Assembly: GCF_000010785.1 (NCBI RefSeq)
Contig: NC_013799.1
Location: 930,001-994,000 of the forward strand
Reading direction: 5' to 3'
Source: Hydrogenobacter thermophilus TK-6
Lineage (GTDB): Bacteria > Aquificota > Aquificia > Aquificales > Aquificaceae
Length of the DNA: 64,000 nt
A program made the position numbers and the translations under genes. The notes under the pieces are model-generated. The model ran no database searches, had not been told where the DNA came from, and worked only from the letters and a program-made list of their open reading frames with translations. Below are positions 26,184 through 36,430 of this stretch, piece by piece. Every line of letters begins with the position of its first letter. The stretch's first letter is position 1.

Positions 26184-28036
26184 TCTATCACATCACCACC
26201 TTCAGCACTATCTTTCTTACCTGCGGACTCGTATATTTTACTGCCTATCTTGGAAGAGGCTTCAAGCACCTTCTCTATAGCTTTTCTTACCTCTTGGGCA
26301 TCTTGCGCTGTGCTGATAACCTTTTTGGCTTCCTCTATGGTGTTTTCAACTTCTGACAGAAGGTCAGCAGGCAACTTATCTCTGTTTTCCTTTAGCACCT
26401 TTTCAAGATTGTATATGTATTGATCAAGCTGGTTCTTAGCTTCTACCAGCTCCTTCTTCTTTTTATCCTCTTCCTCGTGGAGCTGTGCCTCCTTTATCAT
26501 CCTGTCTATCTCCTCCTGCGTAAGACCAGAAGATGCCTGAACTCTTATGGATTGTTCTTTGCCTGTACCTAAATCTCTGGCAGTTACATGAAGTATCCCG
26601 TCCACATCTATGTCAAAGCATACCTCTATCTTAGGCACGCCTCTTGGAGCCGGAGGAATACCAGTAAGATAAAACTTACCCAGAGATTTGTTATCTTTTG
26701 CCAGAGGTCTTTCACCCTGAAGGACATGTATCTCTACCTCTGTTTGATAATCAGCAGCTGTAGTGAAGGTCTCGCACTTCCTGTAAGGTATGGGTGTGTT
26801 TCTGGGAATTAGCACTGTCATCACACCGCCGTAGGTTTCCACTCCCAGCGATAGTGGTGTTACATCCACAAGAAGTATCTCTTTAACCTCTCCCGAGAGA
26901 ACGCCAGCCTGTATTGCAGCACCAACAGCCACAACTTCGTCAGGATTTACACCTTTGTGAGGCTCCTTGCCGAAGAACTCCCTTATCTTTTGCTGAACCA
27001 GCGGTATCCTTGTAGACCCACCCACCAGCACCACGTCATCTATGTCCTGTGGTCTTAGCTTGGCATCTTCAAGAGCGCGCCTGACTATCTCCATGGTCCT
27101 GTTGACAAGGTCCTTTATCATCTCTTCAAGTCTTGCTCTTGTGAGTGTTTTTTGAAGGTGCGTAGGCTGGTTGGTGGAAGGGTCTATGGTGATGAAGGGT
27201 AGGTTTATCTCCGTTTCCAGCTTAAAGGATAGCTCCTTCTTTGCCTGTTCAGAAGCTTCCTTGAGTCTCTGCAAAGCCGTTCTGTCTTTTCTGAGGTCTA
27301 TACCCGTATCCTTCTTAAACTCCTCTATGAGCCACTCCATTATGCGCTCGTCTATGTTAGCACCACCCAAGTGAGTATCTCCTGCGGTAGCTTTGACTTC
27401 AATAACACCCTCTCCACCCTCCAGTATAGAAACATCAAAAGTCCCACCGCCAAAGTCGTAAACCAGTATTTTGACATTTTCCTTCTTGTCAAGTCCATAG
27501 GCAAGCGCAGCAGCAGTAGGCTCGTTTAAAATCCTTAGCACTTCAAGTCCGGCTATTTTTCCGGCGTCCTTTGTAGCTTGTCTTTGCCTTTCGTTAAAGT
27601 AGGCAGGCACTGTGATGACCGCTTTTGTGATCTTCTCACCCAAGTATGCCTCGGCTGCTTCCTTTAGCTTTTTGAGTACATGAGCACCCACCTCTTCGGG
27701 TCTTATAAGCCTGCCAGCATTTGGAACATCAAAGCTTGCATCTCCCTTGTCATCTGCCACCACCTTGTAGGACACCCTTTTGGCCTCTTCCCTTACCTCA
27801 TCAAACTTCCTACCTATGAATCTTTTGGATTCGTATATGGTATTTTCTGGGTCAAGTATGGCACGCCTTTTGGCAGGCTCACCTACCAGCACATCCTTCT
27901 CTTTTGTCCATGAAACTACAGAAGGAGTTAATCTTGACCCCTCCTGATTTGCTATAACCACAGGCTCATCTCCCATCATAACCGCCACCACAGAATTGGT
28001 AGTTCCCAAGTCAATACCAAGTATCTTCTCAGCCAT
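26168..28036 (-). CDS. dnaK: Chaperone DnaK (Hsp70)
   Basis: 622 residues with '[14 protein letters not shown]', the adenine-nucleotide phosphate loops '[14 protein letters not shown]' and '[14 protein letters not shown]', the linker '[19 protein letters not shown]'-type region and a shortened acidic C-terminus. It folds nascent and heat-damaged proteins with DnaJ and GrpE, which are not in the window. It has its own promoter and GGAGGTG ribosome site, and ends in a terminator, so it is probably monocistronic. No CIRCE element is visible. Confidence 0.98.
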   Translation of the reverse strand: MAEKILGIDLGTTNSVVAVMMGDEPVVIANQEGSRLTPSVVSWTKEKDVLVGEPAKRRAILDPENTIYESKRFIGRKFDEVREEAKRVSYKVVADDKGDASFDVPNAGRLIRPEEVGAHVLKKLKEAAEAYLGEKITKAVITVPAYFNERQRQATKDAGKIAGLEVLRILNEPTAAALAYGLDKKENVKILVYDFGGGTFDVSILEGGEGVIEVKATAGDTHLGGANIDERIMEWLIEEFKKDTGIDLRKDRTALQRLKEASEQAKKELSFKLETEINLPFITIDPSTNQPTHLQKTLTRARLEEMIKDLVNRTMEIVRRALEDAKLRPQDIDDVVLVGGSTRIPLVQQKIREFFGKEPHKGVNPDEVVAVGAAIQAGVLSGEVKEILLVDVTPLSLGVETYGGVMTVLIPRNTPIPYRKCETFTTAADYQTEVEIHVLQGERPLAKDNKSLGKFYLTGIPPAPRGVPKIEVCFDIDVDGILHVTARDLGTGKEQSIRVQASSGLTQEEIDRMIKEAQLHEEEDKKKKELVEAKNQLDQYIYNLEKVLKENRDKLPADLLSEVENTIEEAKKVISTAQDAQEVRKAIEKVLEASSKIGSKIYESAGKKDSAEGGDVIEGKPL

Positions 28037-28064
28037 CTTTTCACCTCCGCAGGATTTTTTCTTT

Positions 28065-28093
28065 AAGATATAACTTTAGTTATCTTTTGTCAA
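28065..28093 (-). promoter_or_regulatory. dnaK promoter (sigma-70 type)
   Basis: On the minus strand TTGACA (28088-28093) and TATCTT (28065-28070) are separated by 17 bases. The transcript would start near 28058 and carry a leader with GGAGGTG before the ATG. Confidence 0.65.
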
Positions 28094-28119
28094 GTTTTAT
28101 ATAAAAGGTTTTAGAAGAA

Positions 28120-29154
28120 TTAAGACTCCCCTCCTGTAAGCAGGTAAATGAGGTCCTTTGCTTCAACACCTGGCATGTCCACCTTTTCCAAAAACTCCCT
28201 AACCTTCTTATCCACCTCTTCCAATCCAAGACCCTTAAGAGAGCTTTCAAAGTCTCCAAGAGCATCCTTAGGCACCAAAGTAAAATCCCCGTAAATTTTT
28301 ACCCTATCTATCTTCCCATCTACCAGATAAACCTCGCATTTAAGAAGCCCACCTTTTGCCTTTCTTACTGCGTTCCGTATATACACACCTTCCCGCAGTT
28401 TTATAAAAGCATGCTTTCTTCCAGTATCTTCAAAGAGAACCTCCGGTGAAGTCATATCCTTCATGAGTTTATCCGCAAGCTCAAAAACATCCTCCCCTAT
28501 TTCTCCCTCACCTTCAAAATCCACCACCTTAGAAAACTCTTCTACCAGTATGCTTTCCACTTCCTTATAGGAGAAGCTTCTGCCGGTTTCTCTCTCCACC
28601 CAGCTTATGTTTTCCTCAAGACTTTTGTAAATCTTATCCCTAAACTTCTCCTCCTGAACCTTAAAAAGTTCAGCCATAAGCTTTGTGTCAAACCTTAAAA
28701 GCACATTACCTACAAAGACAAAAAAATTGCCTATATCTGCAGCTCCTTGACCACTTATTTTTTTACCGCTCTTCAAAACCAGGTCGTTAATTGGTCTGTA
28801 AAACACTTCTATACCAAGTTTTTTATAAGTCTCTATGACAGCCTTGGAAAACTTCTTATAGGCATCCTCTACCTTAAAAGGTACCAGGCGCTTTGGCAGT
28901 ATAAGCTGGTAGAAAACTTGCCCCTCCGACAGAAGAACCGCCCCTCCTCCAACTTCTCGCCTTATGACAGGTATGTTCAGCTTTCTACACTTTTCGTAGT
29001 CTATTATGTCCTCCAGCCTATCAAAGTAGCCTATACTAATGTAAGTATCTTCTGGCTCCGTAATTACCAACCCGGTGTATCCCAAACGTGCCATAGCGTG
29101 AAAGGTGGTGATGGACCTGAGATTTTTTACTCTTCCAAGCCTATATATTTTCAT
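28120..29154 (-). CDS. lplA: Lipoate-protein ligase
   Basis: Attaches lipoate or octanoate to carrier proteins through an adenylate. 344 residues: the N-terminal catalytic domain has the family's 'RREVGGGAVLLSEGQVFYQLI' (RRxxGGGxV) and the lysine-containing 'GKKISGQGAADIG', followed by a C-terminal accessory domain. In chemolithotrophs with the sulfur-oxidising sHdr system, related ligases load its lipoate-binding protein; glycine cleavage H protein is another possible target. No carrier gene is adjacent. It ends just before the dnaK promoter. Confidence 0.88.
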   Translation of the reverse strand: MKIYRLGRVKNLRSITTFHAMARLGYTGLVITEPEDTYISIGYFDRLEDIIDYEKCRKLNIPVIRREVGGGAVLLSEGQVFYQLILPKRLVPFKVEDAYKKFSKAVIETYKKLGIEVFYRPINDLVLKSGKKISGQGAADIGNFFVFVGNVLLRFDTKLMAELFKVQEEKFRDKIYKSLEENISWVERETGRSFSYKEVESILVEEFSKVVDFEGEGEIGEDVFELADKLMKDMTSPEVLFEDTGRKHAFIKLREGVYIRNAVRKAKGGLLKCEVYLVDGKIDRVKIYGDFTLVPKDALGDFESSLKGLGLEEVDKKVREFLEKVDMPGVEAKDLIYLLTGGES

Positions 29155-29260
29155 TATTCTCTCCTTATTGATCTTTTCTTTTTTTATAAATAATAATAAT
29201 AGACCCCCCCTAAAAACCGCTAAGCATTCAAATCCTTGATAATCTTGAGTTTCCCCAAAA

Positions 29261-29811
29261 GAATTTCACACCCCATACTTAAAATCGTTGATTCTGTAGG
29301 ATCTGCTTCATGAAAAATTGTACCGTAAAATCAAAGACTTATGCATCACACTCACAATTTCACATCTCATGTCTGAAGTGCTTGATTTTGTAAGGCGAAG
29401 TTTATTAAAAATTGTATCGTAAGATCAATAACTTATAAATTAGACTGTGAAATTCTTCTCTGAAGCTTGTCCTTCAACAACTTTAAACATGTGAAATTCT
29501 TTTTCAAAAAATTTCGTAATTTCAAAGACTTATGAACCATACCCCTTTACATGGCTGAAGGGATGTGAGTAAATGTGAGTGTCCATGTGAAATTCTTGGT
29601 CAATAAGTTATTGATTTTACGAAACTTTTTTTGGATATGTGAAATTCTGCTTCTACCTTACTCCATCAAGAATTTTACCAATTGACATTATATTAACAGA
29701 CGATATATTTATAAGCTTTGTCTTTCAAGGCTTTTCTGGAAGTTATATGATTTAAATCATATTACTTTAAAGCTTTGTAAAACAAGCACTTTATGTATAC
29801 ATGTGAAATTC
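29261..29811. repeat. Interleaved direct and inverted repeats in a 0.67-kb intergenic region
   Basis: The nonamer GTGAAATTC occurs at 29447, 29491, 29587, 29639 and 29803, and in inverted or near-inverted form at 29261 and 29356. A second word of about 30 bases, AAAATTGTAYCGTAARATCA followed by AWRACTTATR, occurs at 29314, 29407 and (diverged) 29507, and inverted at 29601-29632. Units 29261-29353 and 29354-29446 are imperfect tandem copies of about 93 bases, each able to fold into a long hairpin. Spacing is irregular, so this is not an intact CRISPR. The whole gap 29155-29829 holds no gene. It resembles REP/BIME-type or miniature-element clusters. Confidence 0.7.
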
Positions 29812-29817
29812 TTTTGA

Positions 29818-29823
29818 TATTAT
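29818..29823 (+). promoter_or_regulatory. -10 box of the glycosyltransferase at 29830, leaderless
   Basis: TATTAT ends six bases before the A of the ATG, so the predicted transcript starts at the start codon. No ribosome site is visible. Confidence 0.45.
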
Positions 29824-29829
29824 ATTATC

Positions 29830-30927
29830 ATGAAAAGTGTTATAGTTCACGATTGGCTGATATCTCAGGGTGGGGCGGAGCTGGTGCTGGAAGAAATATA
29901 CAAACTTTATCCTTCACCCATATACACGCTTTTATACGACAGTGTGAATTTTTCTGAAAGTTGGCTAAAAAATGCTGAGGTTCATACATCTTTCATACAG
30001 AAGCTCCCCATGTCCAAAAAGTATTACAGATACTATTTACCTCTTTTCCCATTGGCTATAGAGCAGTTTGACCTTTCTGAGTTTGATTTGATAATTTCTT
30101 CCTCACATGCTGTAGCCAAGGGTGTACTCAAGCACTCACGACAAACGCACATATGCTACTGCCACACGCCCATGAGGTATGCCTGGGACCTTTACCATCA
30201 ATACATAAAACAGTTAAATCTTGATAAAGGCATGAAAGGATTTATTGCAAAGCTTATATTTCATTACATAAGGATGTGGGATTACACAAGTTCCCAAAGG
30301 GTTGACCACTTTGTTGCCAATTCACAATCCGTGGCAGAAAGAATAAAGAAGACCTATGGGAGAACTGCGGAGGTCATATATCCACCTGTAGATACGGACT
30401 TTTTCAGCATAAACGAAAAAAGAGAGGACTATTACATTACCGTATCAAGGCTTGTGCCTTACAAGAGGATGGACATTATAGTGGGTGCCTTTTCATTAAG
30501 GAAGGATAAGAAACTTTTGGTGGTAGGGGACGGGCCGGATTACGAGAGGCTAAAAAGGATGGCAGGTAAAAATGTGGAATTTCTCGGTCGTTTAAGTCGT
30601 GTTCATCTGAGGTCTTACCTTGAAAAAGCAAGGGCATTTGTTTACATGGCGGAGGAGGATTTTGGTATAGCCATGGTGGAGGCTCAAGCTTGCGGAATAC
30701 CTGTTATAGCTTACGGAAAGGGTGGTGCCAGTGAGGTGGTTATAAACGAAAAAACGGGCATACTTTTTTGGAAGCAAACTCCAGAGGAGCTTCTAAAGGC
30801 TATAGACAGGTTTGAAAGGTTGGAAGAGAGCTTTATGCCAAAATCCATAAGAGCTAACGCAGAAAGATTTAGTAAAGAGGTTTTCAGAAAGAAGTTTATG
30901 GCTTTTGTTGATAGTGTCCTCTCGTGA
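29830..30927 (+). CDS. Family 4 glycosyltransferase (WbaZ-like)
   Basis: 365 residues in the GT-B fold. N-terminal domain: 'VHDWLISQGGAELVLEEI' and 'ISSSHAVAKGVL ... CYCHTPMRYAWD', as in WbaZ/mannosyltransferases of lipopolysaccharide and exopolysaccharide synthesis. C-terminal domain: the nucleotide-sugar site 'SRLVPYKRMD', 'GDGPDYERLK' and the EX7E-type 'EEDFGIAMVEAQACGIPVIAYGKGG'. Sugar donor and acceptor cannot be told. It converges with the next glycosyltransferase with a 32-base overlap. Confidence 0.9.
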   Translation: MKSVIVHDWLISQGGAELVLEEIYKLYPSPIYTLLYDSVNFSESWLKNAEVHTSFIQKLPMSKKYYRYYLPLFPLAIEQFDLSEFDLIISSSHAVAKGVLKHSRQTHICYCHTPMRYAWDLYHQYIKQLNLDKGMKGFIAKLIFHYIRMWDYTSSQRVDHFVANSQSVAERIKKTYGRTAEVIYPPVDTDFFSINEKREDYYITVSRLVPYKRMDIIVGAFSLRKDKKLLVVGDGPDYERLKRMAGKNVEFLGRLSRVHLRSYLEKARAFVYMAEEDFGIAMVEAQACGIPVIAYGKGGASEVVINEKTGILFWKQTPEELLKAIDRFERLEESFMPKSIRANAERFSKEVFRKKFMAFVDSVLS

Positions 30928-32020
30928 TCTCTTCAAAGACCCTTACATGCTCATCCGCCGACCTTTCCCAAGAAAACATCTTTGCCCGCTCAATGCCCAT
31001 AGTAGCGAGTTTGCTTTTGAGTGTGTGGTCCATAAACAAACGATAAATACCTTCTGCTATGCTATCCTTATGGTAAGGATTTACATAATATGCACTTTCG
31101 CCGCATACTTCCCTCAAGGGAGGAATGTCAGAGGTTATAACAGGACAACCACAAGCCATAGCTTCAATTAACGGAAGACCAAAACCTTCGTAAAGGGATG
31201 GAAACACAAGCGCCTCGGCACGTGAGTAAAGGTATGGAAGCTCTTCTGTAGGTACATAATCCAAAAATACCACTTTACCTTCCAGACCATACTCTTTCAC
31301 CTTATTAGAGAGAGCCGGGTAGAAACGCTTGTCCTTTTTCCCTGCTATTAAAAGTTTGAAATTGTATTGCTTTAACTCACCCACTGCTTGAATTAGCCTA
31401 TCAAGATTTTTGTGAGGTCTCATATCTCCCACAAATAGAAAATATCTCCCCAAGTCTTTGAAGAGCTTTTTTTCTCTTGGAAAGAAAATACTTCTATCAT
31501 AACCTGGGTATATTACATAAACGGATTTATCTTTCAGCTTATAGTGATTAAAAAGGTCCCTTTTTGTGCTTTCTGATACGCATATTAAAGCACGAGAGTT
31601 TTTTATAATTATCGGTAGGAAGTGAATAAAGTAATACTTCAATCTCTTAAAATAGTGAGGAAATTTGATAGCAATAAGGTCGTGTATAGTTATTATCTGT
31701 TTCGTTCCGCTTATTGGAAGGGCAACACCTTCGTGAACTGTTGAAAAGAGTATATCCGGCTTTTCTTTAAGCGTAATCAACCAAAGATAACTTTGCTCCC
31801 AAAGGATACGCAATATATGGCCAGAAGTGCCTCTTCTTGGGTTTATGCACTTGGGCGTTATTACAATAGAACAATAGCCATACGCTCCAACATCTTTATT
31901 ACCAGTAAAAACTTTTACATTTTTATACTTGTTTAGCAAAGCTTTGACTATGTTTTGGGTGTATACTCCTAAACCACTTGGCGCGTTGTAAAAGTGGGTT
32001 GCATTTATGAAAAGTTTCAT
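30896..32020 (-). CDS. Family 4 glycosyltransferase
   Basis: 374 residues, GT-B fold with 'YNAPSGLGVYTQNIVKAL' at the N-terminus, 'TIHDLIAIKFPHYF', 'FVGDMRPHKNLDRLIQAV' and the donor-site 'SLYEGFGLPLIEAMACGCPV'. It is close to mannosyl- or rhamnosyltransferases of surface polysaccharide clusters. It starts just after gspG on the same strand (3-base gap), an odd pairing. Acceptor unknown. Confidence 0.9.
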   Translation of the reverse strand: MKLFINATHFYNAPSGLGVYTQNIVKALLNKYKNVKVFTGNKDVGAYGYCSIVITPKCINPRRGTSGHILRILWEQSYLWLITLKEKPDILFSTVHEGVALPISGTKQIITIHDLIAIKFPHYFKRLKYYFIHFLPIIIKNSRALICVSESTKRDLFNHYKLKDKSVYVIYPGYDRSIFFPREKKLFKDLGRYFLFVGDMRPHKNLDRLIQAVGELKQYNFKLLIAGKKDKRFYPALSNKVKEYGLEGKVVFLDYVPTEELPYLYSRAEALVFPSLYEGFGLPLIEAMACGCPVITSDIPPLREVCGESAYYVNPYHKDSIAEGIYRLFMDHTLKSKLATMGIERAKMFSWERSADEHVRVFEEITRGHYQQKP

Positions 32021-32023
32021 GTA

Positions 32024-32455
32024 TCAATCTGCGTTGGATATGTCCTTAGCCTCACCTTCCCCACCTTCTTTACCGTCAGAACCGTAAGACATTATGATAA
32101 AGTCCACACCCTTCTCTTTGGTTTTTGGATCGTCAGGACCAAAGTAGTGATAGGGATTTCCCCAGGGGTCAAGAGGAAGTTTGTTGCCTTTAATGTAAGG
32201 ACCCTTCCAGAGATTCTCAGGAACTCCCTCAGGTTTTTTTATTAAAGCCTCTAAGCCTTCCTGTGTTGTGGGATACCTACCTACATCTGCTCTGAACAGC
32301 TCAACAGCTGTGGAAAGCATGGCTATCTGCTGCCTTGCTATTTTCTCCTTAGATTCTGTCAACTTACCAACAAGTCTGGGGGCTACCAGTGCAGCAAGAA
32401 GTCCTATGATAATAACCACTATTAGGATCTCAATAAGCGTAAAACCCCTTTTCAT
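32024..32455 (-). CDS. gspG: Type II secretion major pseudopilin GspG
   Basis: 143 residues. Class III prepilin leader MKRG cut before F, then the hydrophobic 'FTLIEILIVVIIIGLLAALV', the GspG loop 'ADVGRYPTTQEGLEALIKKP', 'DPWGNPYHYF' and a C-terminal 'IMSYGSDGKEGGEGEAKDI' that binds Ca2+ in relatives. It polymerises into the pseudopilus that pushes folded proteins through the outer membrane. No other gsp gene is in the window. Confidence 0.94.
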   Translation of the reverse strand: MKRGFTLIEILIVVIIIGLLAALVAPRLVGKLTESKEKIARQQIAMLSTAVELFRADVGRYPTTQEGLEALIKKPEGVPENLWKGPYIKGNKLPLDPWGNPYHYFGPDDPKTKEKGVDFIIMSYGSDGKEGGEGEAKDISNAD

Positions 32456-32511
32456 GGATAAACATTATAACTCAGGTTAGGTAGGCATATATAGTCAGTA
32501 AAATTATAGTT

Positions 32512-32517
32512 TAGAAT
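32512..32517 (+). promoter_or_regulatory. -10 box of cysS, near-leaderless
   Basis: TAGAAT ends eight bases before the cysS ATG, predicting a two-base leader. The -35 region is poor and no ribosome site is visible. Confidence 0.35.
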
Positions 32518-32525
32518 ATATCTCT

Positions 32526-33998
32526 ATGAGCCTGAAAATATACAACACTCTTAGCGGAAAGGTGGAGGAGTTTGTTCCCCTCAACCCTCCAAAGGTATAT
32601 ATATATACATGCGGTGTCACAGTATACGATGACTCGCACGTAGGTCACGGTAGAAGTCTTATAGTGTTTGATGTTTTCAGAAGATACTTGGAGCATCTGG
32701 GCTACAAGGTTAAGTTTGTCAGAAACTTCACCGATGTGGATGACAAGATCATAAACAGAGCCAAAGAAGAAAACACCGACTTTATGACCATAGCCAACAG
32801 ATACATAGCTAGCTACTACATAGATATGGAGAGCATAAAAGTTAAACCTGCAGATGTAGAGCCAAGGGTTACAGAGCATCTGCAGGAGATCATTGATGTA
32901 ATAAAGGGTCTTGTGGAGAAAGGATACGCTTACGAGTCGGGGGGAGATGTTTACTTTTCTGTAAAAGCTTTCCCCGAGTACGGCAAGCTCTCCAAGAGAA
33001 GCACAGAGGAGCTGGAGGTGGGGGCAAGGGTAGAACCTTCCGAAAAGAAAAGAGACCCTCTGGACTTTGCTCTGTGGAAGTCTGCAAAGGCGGGAGAACC
33101 TGCGTGGGAAAGCCCATGGGGGCTTGGAAGACCGGGATGGCACACCGAGTGTGTTGCTATGGTCTTCAAACATCTGGGGAAAACCATAGATATACACGGT
33201 GGTGGACTGGACCTTGTCTTTCCCCATCACGAGAACGAAATAGCTCAGGCGGAAGCGCTCACGGGAAAACCCTTTGCCAGATACTGGATGCACAATGGGC
33301 TTGTCACAGTGGGTGGACAGAAAATGTCCAAATCCCTTGGAAACTATGTGACCTTGAGAGAAGTCTACAGAAGATATCACCCGGATGTTTTAAGACTTCT
33401 GGTGCTTTTCACCCACTACAGGAGCCCCCTTGACTTTTCCTGGGAGAAGATGGAAGAGGCAAAAAGAGCCTACGAGAGAATAAGACATGCCATAGAAGAC
33501 CTTGATATGCTAAAAAATCTTCAGGTAGTTGAAGAAAATAAAATAAGCCAGCTCTATGAAAAGGTAAAAGAGGCGGAGGAGGCCTTTTTTGAGGACCTCA
33601 GCGAAGACTTTAACACACCCTCAGCACTCTCCCACATATTCGCTCTTGTGGGGGAGCTTGGCAAGGTCAAAAGCAGAGCTATCTCCGAAAGAAGGATAAG
33701 CAGGCAAGATCTTTCCGCTTACGAGTTTGCAGTGTCTTCCATTCTCAGGCACATGAGGGGTATATTTGGACTCTTTGAAGACATATATCCAGAGAAGCCA
33801 GTAAGGGAAGTGGTAAGAAGGGAGCTGGAGGCGGGGCAGGTCCTGGACGAAAGACTCATAGATATACTGGTTGATGTAAGAAATCAGGCAAGGGCAGAAA
33901 AGGTGTTTAAGATAGCGGACTACATAAGGGACAGGTTGAAAGAGGTGGGAATAGTTTTGGAAGATACCCCGGCGGGAACCAAGTGGAGGAAGCTATGA
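32526..33998 (+). CDS. cysS: Cysteinyl-tRNA synthetase
   Basis: 490 residues. The HIGH-equivalent is '[20 protein letters not shown]', zinc ligands lie in 'YTCGVTVYD' and 'WHTECVAM ... [13 protein letters not shown]', and KMSKS is '[10 protein letters not shown]'. Length is normal. It is the first gene of a tight operon with trpS, a PHP-domain protein, a small orf and two GGDEF proteins. Confidence 0.97.
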   Translation: MSLKIYNTLSGKVEEFVPLNPPKVYIYTCGVTVYDDSHVGHGRSLIVFDVFRRYLEHLGYKVKFVRNFTDVDDKIINRAKEENTDFMTIANRYIASYYIDMESIKVKPADVEPRVTEHLQEIIDVIKGLVEKGYAYESGGDVYFSVKAFPEYGKLSKRSTEELEVGARVEPSEKKRDPLDFALWKSAKAGEPAWESPWGLGRPGWHTECVAMVFKHLGKTIDIHGGGLDLVFPHHENEIAQAEALTGKPFARYWMHNGLVTVGGQKMSKSLGNYVTLREVYRRYHPDVLRLLVLFTHYRSPLDFSWEKMEEAKRAYERIRHAIEDLDMLKNLQVVEENKISQLYEKVKEAEEAFFEDLSEDFNTPSALSHIFALVGELGKVKSRAISERRISRQDLSAYEFAVSSILRHMRGIFGLFEDIYPEKPVREVVRRELEAGQVLDERLIDILVDVRNQARAEKVFKIADYIRDRLKEVGIVLEDTPAGTKWRKL

Positions 33999-35179
33999 GA
34001 GTTATCAGCGGTATGAGACCCACAGGCAGGCTACACCTGGGGCATTACTTTGGGGTGGTCAAAAACTGGATAAGTCTTCAGGAAGAGCACGAGACCATAT
34101 TTTTTATAGCTGACTGGCACGCTCTTACCACAGCTTACAAAAAAACCTCCGAGCTTCAGCAAAACATAAAAGAAGTCATGCTGGACTGGATAGCTTTAGG
34201 CATAGACCCAAAAAAGAGTCTCCTCTTCATACAGTCCAGAGTGAAGCAGCACGCGGAGCTTTTTTTACTCTTTAGCATGATAACGCCAAAGAGCTGGCTG
34301 GAGTGGAACCCCACTTACAAAGATACCAAGTACAACCTTTTGAGGATTCAGGACCTTGAGCTACAGTTTAAAGGTGGCACAAGGGACCTGGTGAGGGAGT
34401 TCTTAGCAAAACTGCCTTACAAGGTGGAGGACTTTGAAGCCCTTGAGGAACTGATTCTTGATGACCTTTCGGACACTTTTATCAGAGCTGTTTTTGAAGG
34501 GTACATGGAAAGTGATGTGCTAAAAGAGCTTAATGTCTCCAAGAGGGACTTTTACGATACTGATACTTACGGCTTTCTTGGATATCCTGTGCTTCAGGCG
34601 GTGGACATACTCATATACAAAGCCAGCGCGGTGCCGGTGGGAGAAGATCAGCTTCCCCACATAGAGCTAACCAGGGAGATAGCCAGAAGGTTCAACCACC
34701 TTTATGGTGAGACTTTCCCAGAGCCTCAGGCAATCCTCACCGAAACACCAAAGCTTGTAGGCATAGATGGAAGAAAGATGAGCAAGTCCTACAACAACGC
34801 CATATACTTTGCGGACACAAAAGAGGAAGTTCAGCAGAAAGTCATGAGGTTCTTCACAGACCCCCAAAAGCTCAGAAAGGGAGACCCCGGAAGACCCGAA
34901 ATATGCCCCGTCTTTATGTACCACAAGCTCTTTACATATGAGGAGAAGGTTTATGAAATAGAAAGGGACTGCAGAAGCGGAAAGCTTGGCTGTGTAGAGT
35001 GTAAAAGAATCATGTTTGAGGGACTAGAAAGATTTCTTGAACCCATAAGAGAAAGAAGAGAAAGCCTCAGAAAGGACATAGACCAACTCATAGACATATT
35101 TGAGGAAGGCTCAAAAAAGGCAAGGCAGATAGCATCAAAAACCTTAGAAGAGGTGAGGGAGAAGATGAACCTATTATGA
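33995..35179 (+). CDS. trpS: Tryptophanyl-tRNA synthetase with inserted segment
   Basis: 394 residues from the ATG at 33995, which overlaps the cysS stop as ATGA (GGAGGA upstream). HIGH-equivalent '[11 protein letters not shown]', KMSKS '[10 protein letters not shown]' and '[19 protein letters not shown]' are present. Relative to the usual 330 residues it carries about 60 extra residues between '[10 protein letters not shown]' and '[15 protein letters not shown]' (roughly residues 108-185). The insertion looks helical and acidic. Confidence 0.95.
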   Translation: MRVISGMRPTGRLHLGHYFGVVKNWISLQEEHETIFFIADWHALTTAYKKTSELQQNIKEVMLDWIALGIDPKKSLLFIQSRVKQHAELFLLFSMITPKSWLEWNPTYKDTKYNLLRIQDLELQFKGGTRDLVREFLAKLPYKVEDFEALEELILDDLSDTFIRAVFEGYMESDVLKELNVSKRDFYDTDTYGFLGYPVLQAVDILIYKASAVPVGEDQLPHIELTREIARRFNHLYGETFPEPQAILTETPKLVGIDGRKMSKSYNNAIYFADTKEEVQQKVMRFFTDPQKLRKGDPGRPEICPVFMYHKLFTYEEKVYEIERDCRSGKLGCVECKRIMFEGLERFLEPIRERRESLRKDIDQLIDIFEEGSKKARQIASKTLEEVREKMNLL

Positions 35180-36279
35180 GCTGGTTTTTTGTAGGCTTTA
35201 CCTTACTATACATAGGTTTTCTTGTGCTTTATCCCTTCAGGTGGGCAAAAGCTAGAAAGTTAACACCGGCTTACTCCCTGCCAGATTTTTACGTTTACTC
35301 TTACGAGTTTCACCTGCATACCCAGTTTTCCTACGACTCTCTTGGCAAGCCTGAAGATGTAATTGCAAGCATGCAGGCCCAGGACATAGACTTTGTCATA
35401 GTCACAGACCACGACAACGATACCATAAAGAATTTTTTAAGCAGCGACAGACTGCTGGCAGGTATTGAAAGGAAGATAAACGGTGAAAGAGGAGAGATAC
35501 TCGGCGACCTTATAGAAGTGGATGGTCTTAAGGTGATAGCCCACCCTTTTAAAGAAAAGTACAGGTGGAAGCTAAGCAGAGATAAAAACTACTTTGTGGA
35601 AGCGATAGACTTAAAAGATGCCCTTTTGGAGAGCAAGTTCAGGCTCTTTCTGTTTTTGATTCCCGCTTTGTTTCTTTACCCCTTTTTGAAAGAAAGAGCG
35701 CTGGCTCTATTGCGGAAGGTTATAGACCTTGAGAACATCGCGGAAAGGTACATAAAAGATGGATGGGAAAATCCAGTAGTAGGTGGGCTTGACCATCATG
35801 TTAAAATATACATAAGGGAGGTTGGATTGAGGTTCTTATTTCCACACTACAGGCACTCCTTTGCTTTAATGAGAAACTTCCTGCTCTCAGACAGAAAAGT
35901 GGAAAACTCAAAGGACTTTATTGATGCTGTAAAGAAAAACTTGTCAGTGGTGTCTTTCTGCGACAAGCCCTCCTTTGTGTGGGTGGAGGGGAAAGACCTA
36001 TACATTCAAACACCTTACGAAAACACGCTGGTGTTCCTTCAGGGAGCACAGGAGCTGTGCTTTGATGGTAGCTGTGCTTTTGCAAAGCTTCCCACAGGCG
36101 TTTATGTAATTTACAGCTATAGATACCTTTTTAAGCTGGGAAGGCTATATTTAGGACTTAGTCCCCTTTTTTTTACAGCTGTGGAGGTGGGAAATGGTGG
36201 AAAGACCTCTGCCAGAGGAGATAAAACAGAAGATACTTCAAAAGGTAAAAAACAAAGCTCTTGCCCAGAAGGCTTTTGA
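35176..36279 (+). CDS. Membrane-anchored PHP-domain phosphoesterase-like protein
   Basis: 367 residues. One N-terminal helix (about 3-20), then a PHP metal site: 'FHLHTQFSYDSLG' (HxH), 'VTDHDND', 'VIAHPF', 'GGLDHHVK'. A second hydrophobic stretch lies near residues 156-168. PHP proteins hydrolyse phosphoesters with a three-metal centre. The substrate is unknown. It overlaps trpS by 4 bases; the last 28 codons overlap the next small orf in another frame, and that Lys/Ser-rich tail may be dispensable. Confidence 0.8.
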   Translation: MSWFFVGFTLLYIGFLVLYPFRWAKARKLTPAYSLPDFYVYSYEFHLHTQFSYDSLGKPEDVIASMQAQDIDFVIVTDHDNDTIKNFLSSDRLLAGIERKINGERGEILGDLIEVDGLKVIAHPFKEKYRWKLSRDKNYFVEAIDLKDALLESKFRLFLFLIPALFLYPFLKERALALLRKVIDLENIAERYIKDGWENPVVGGLDHHVKIYIREVGLRFLFPHYRHSFALMRNFLLSDRKVENSKDFIDAVKKNLSVVSFCDKPSFVWVEGKDLYIQTPYENTLVFLQGAQELCFDGSCAFAKLPTGVYVIYSYRYLFKLGRLYLGLSPLFFTAVEVGNGGKTSARGDKTEDTSKGKKQSSCPEGF

Positions 36280-36430
36280 GTATGTAAGGCTGGTAGAGAA
36301 GGAAGACGGGACAGTTTATGTAAAGGAGGAGTTTGACAACACGGACCACCATGCTCTTTGGTTTATGGTGCTGGCGGTGGTAAACTACGCTCAGAGACTT
36401 TTAAGGGGTGAGGACATAGATGACATATGA
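36194..36430 (+). CDS. Small conserved-looking protein of unknown function
   Basis: 78 residues, opening 'MVERPLPEEIKQKILQKV' and ending in a helix that runs into the next gene (11-base overlap). GGAGGTGGGA lies just upstream. Its first 86 bases overlap the end of the PHP-protein gene, which is unusual and implies that one of the two frames, probably the PHP tail, is less constrained. No family recognised. Confidence 0.65.
   Translation: MVERPLPEEIKQKILQKVKNKALAQKAFEYVRLVEKEDGTVYVKEEFDNTDHHALWFMVLAVVNYAQRLLRGEDIDDI

Noticed and set aside
29155-29829. CRISPR array
   Set aside because: Repeats are in both orientations, imperfect and at spacings of 44-164 bases; no cas genes are in the window.
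32511-33380. 289-codon minus-strand frame opposite cysS
   Set aside because: It is the antisense shadow of cysS; no family features, and cysS is unmistakable.
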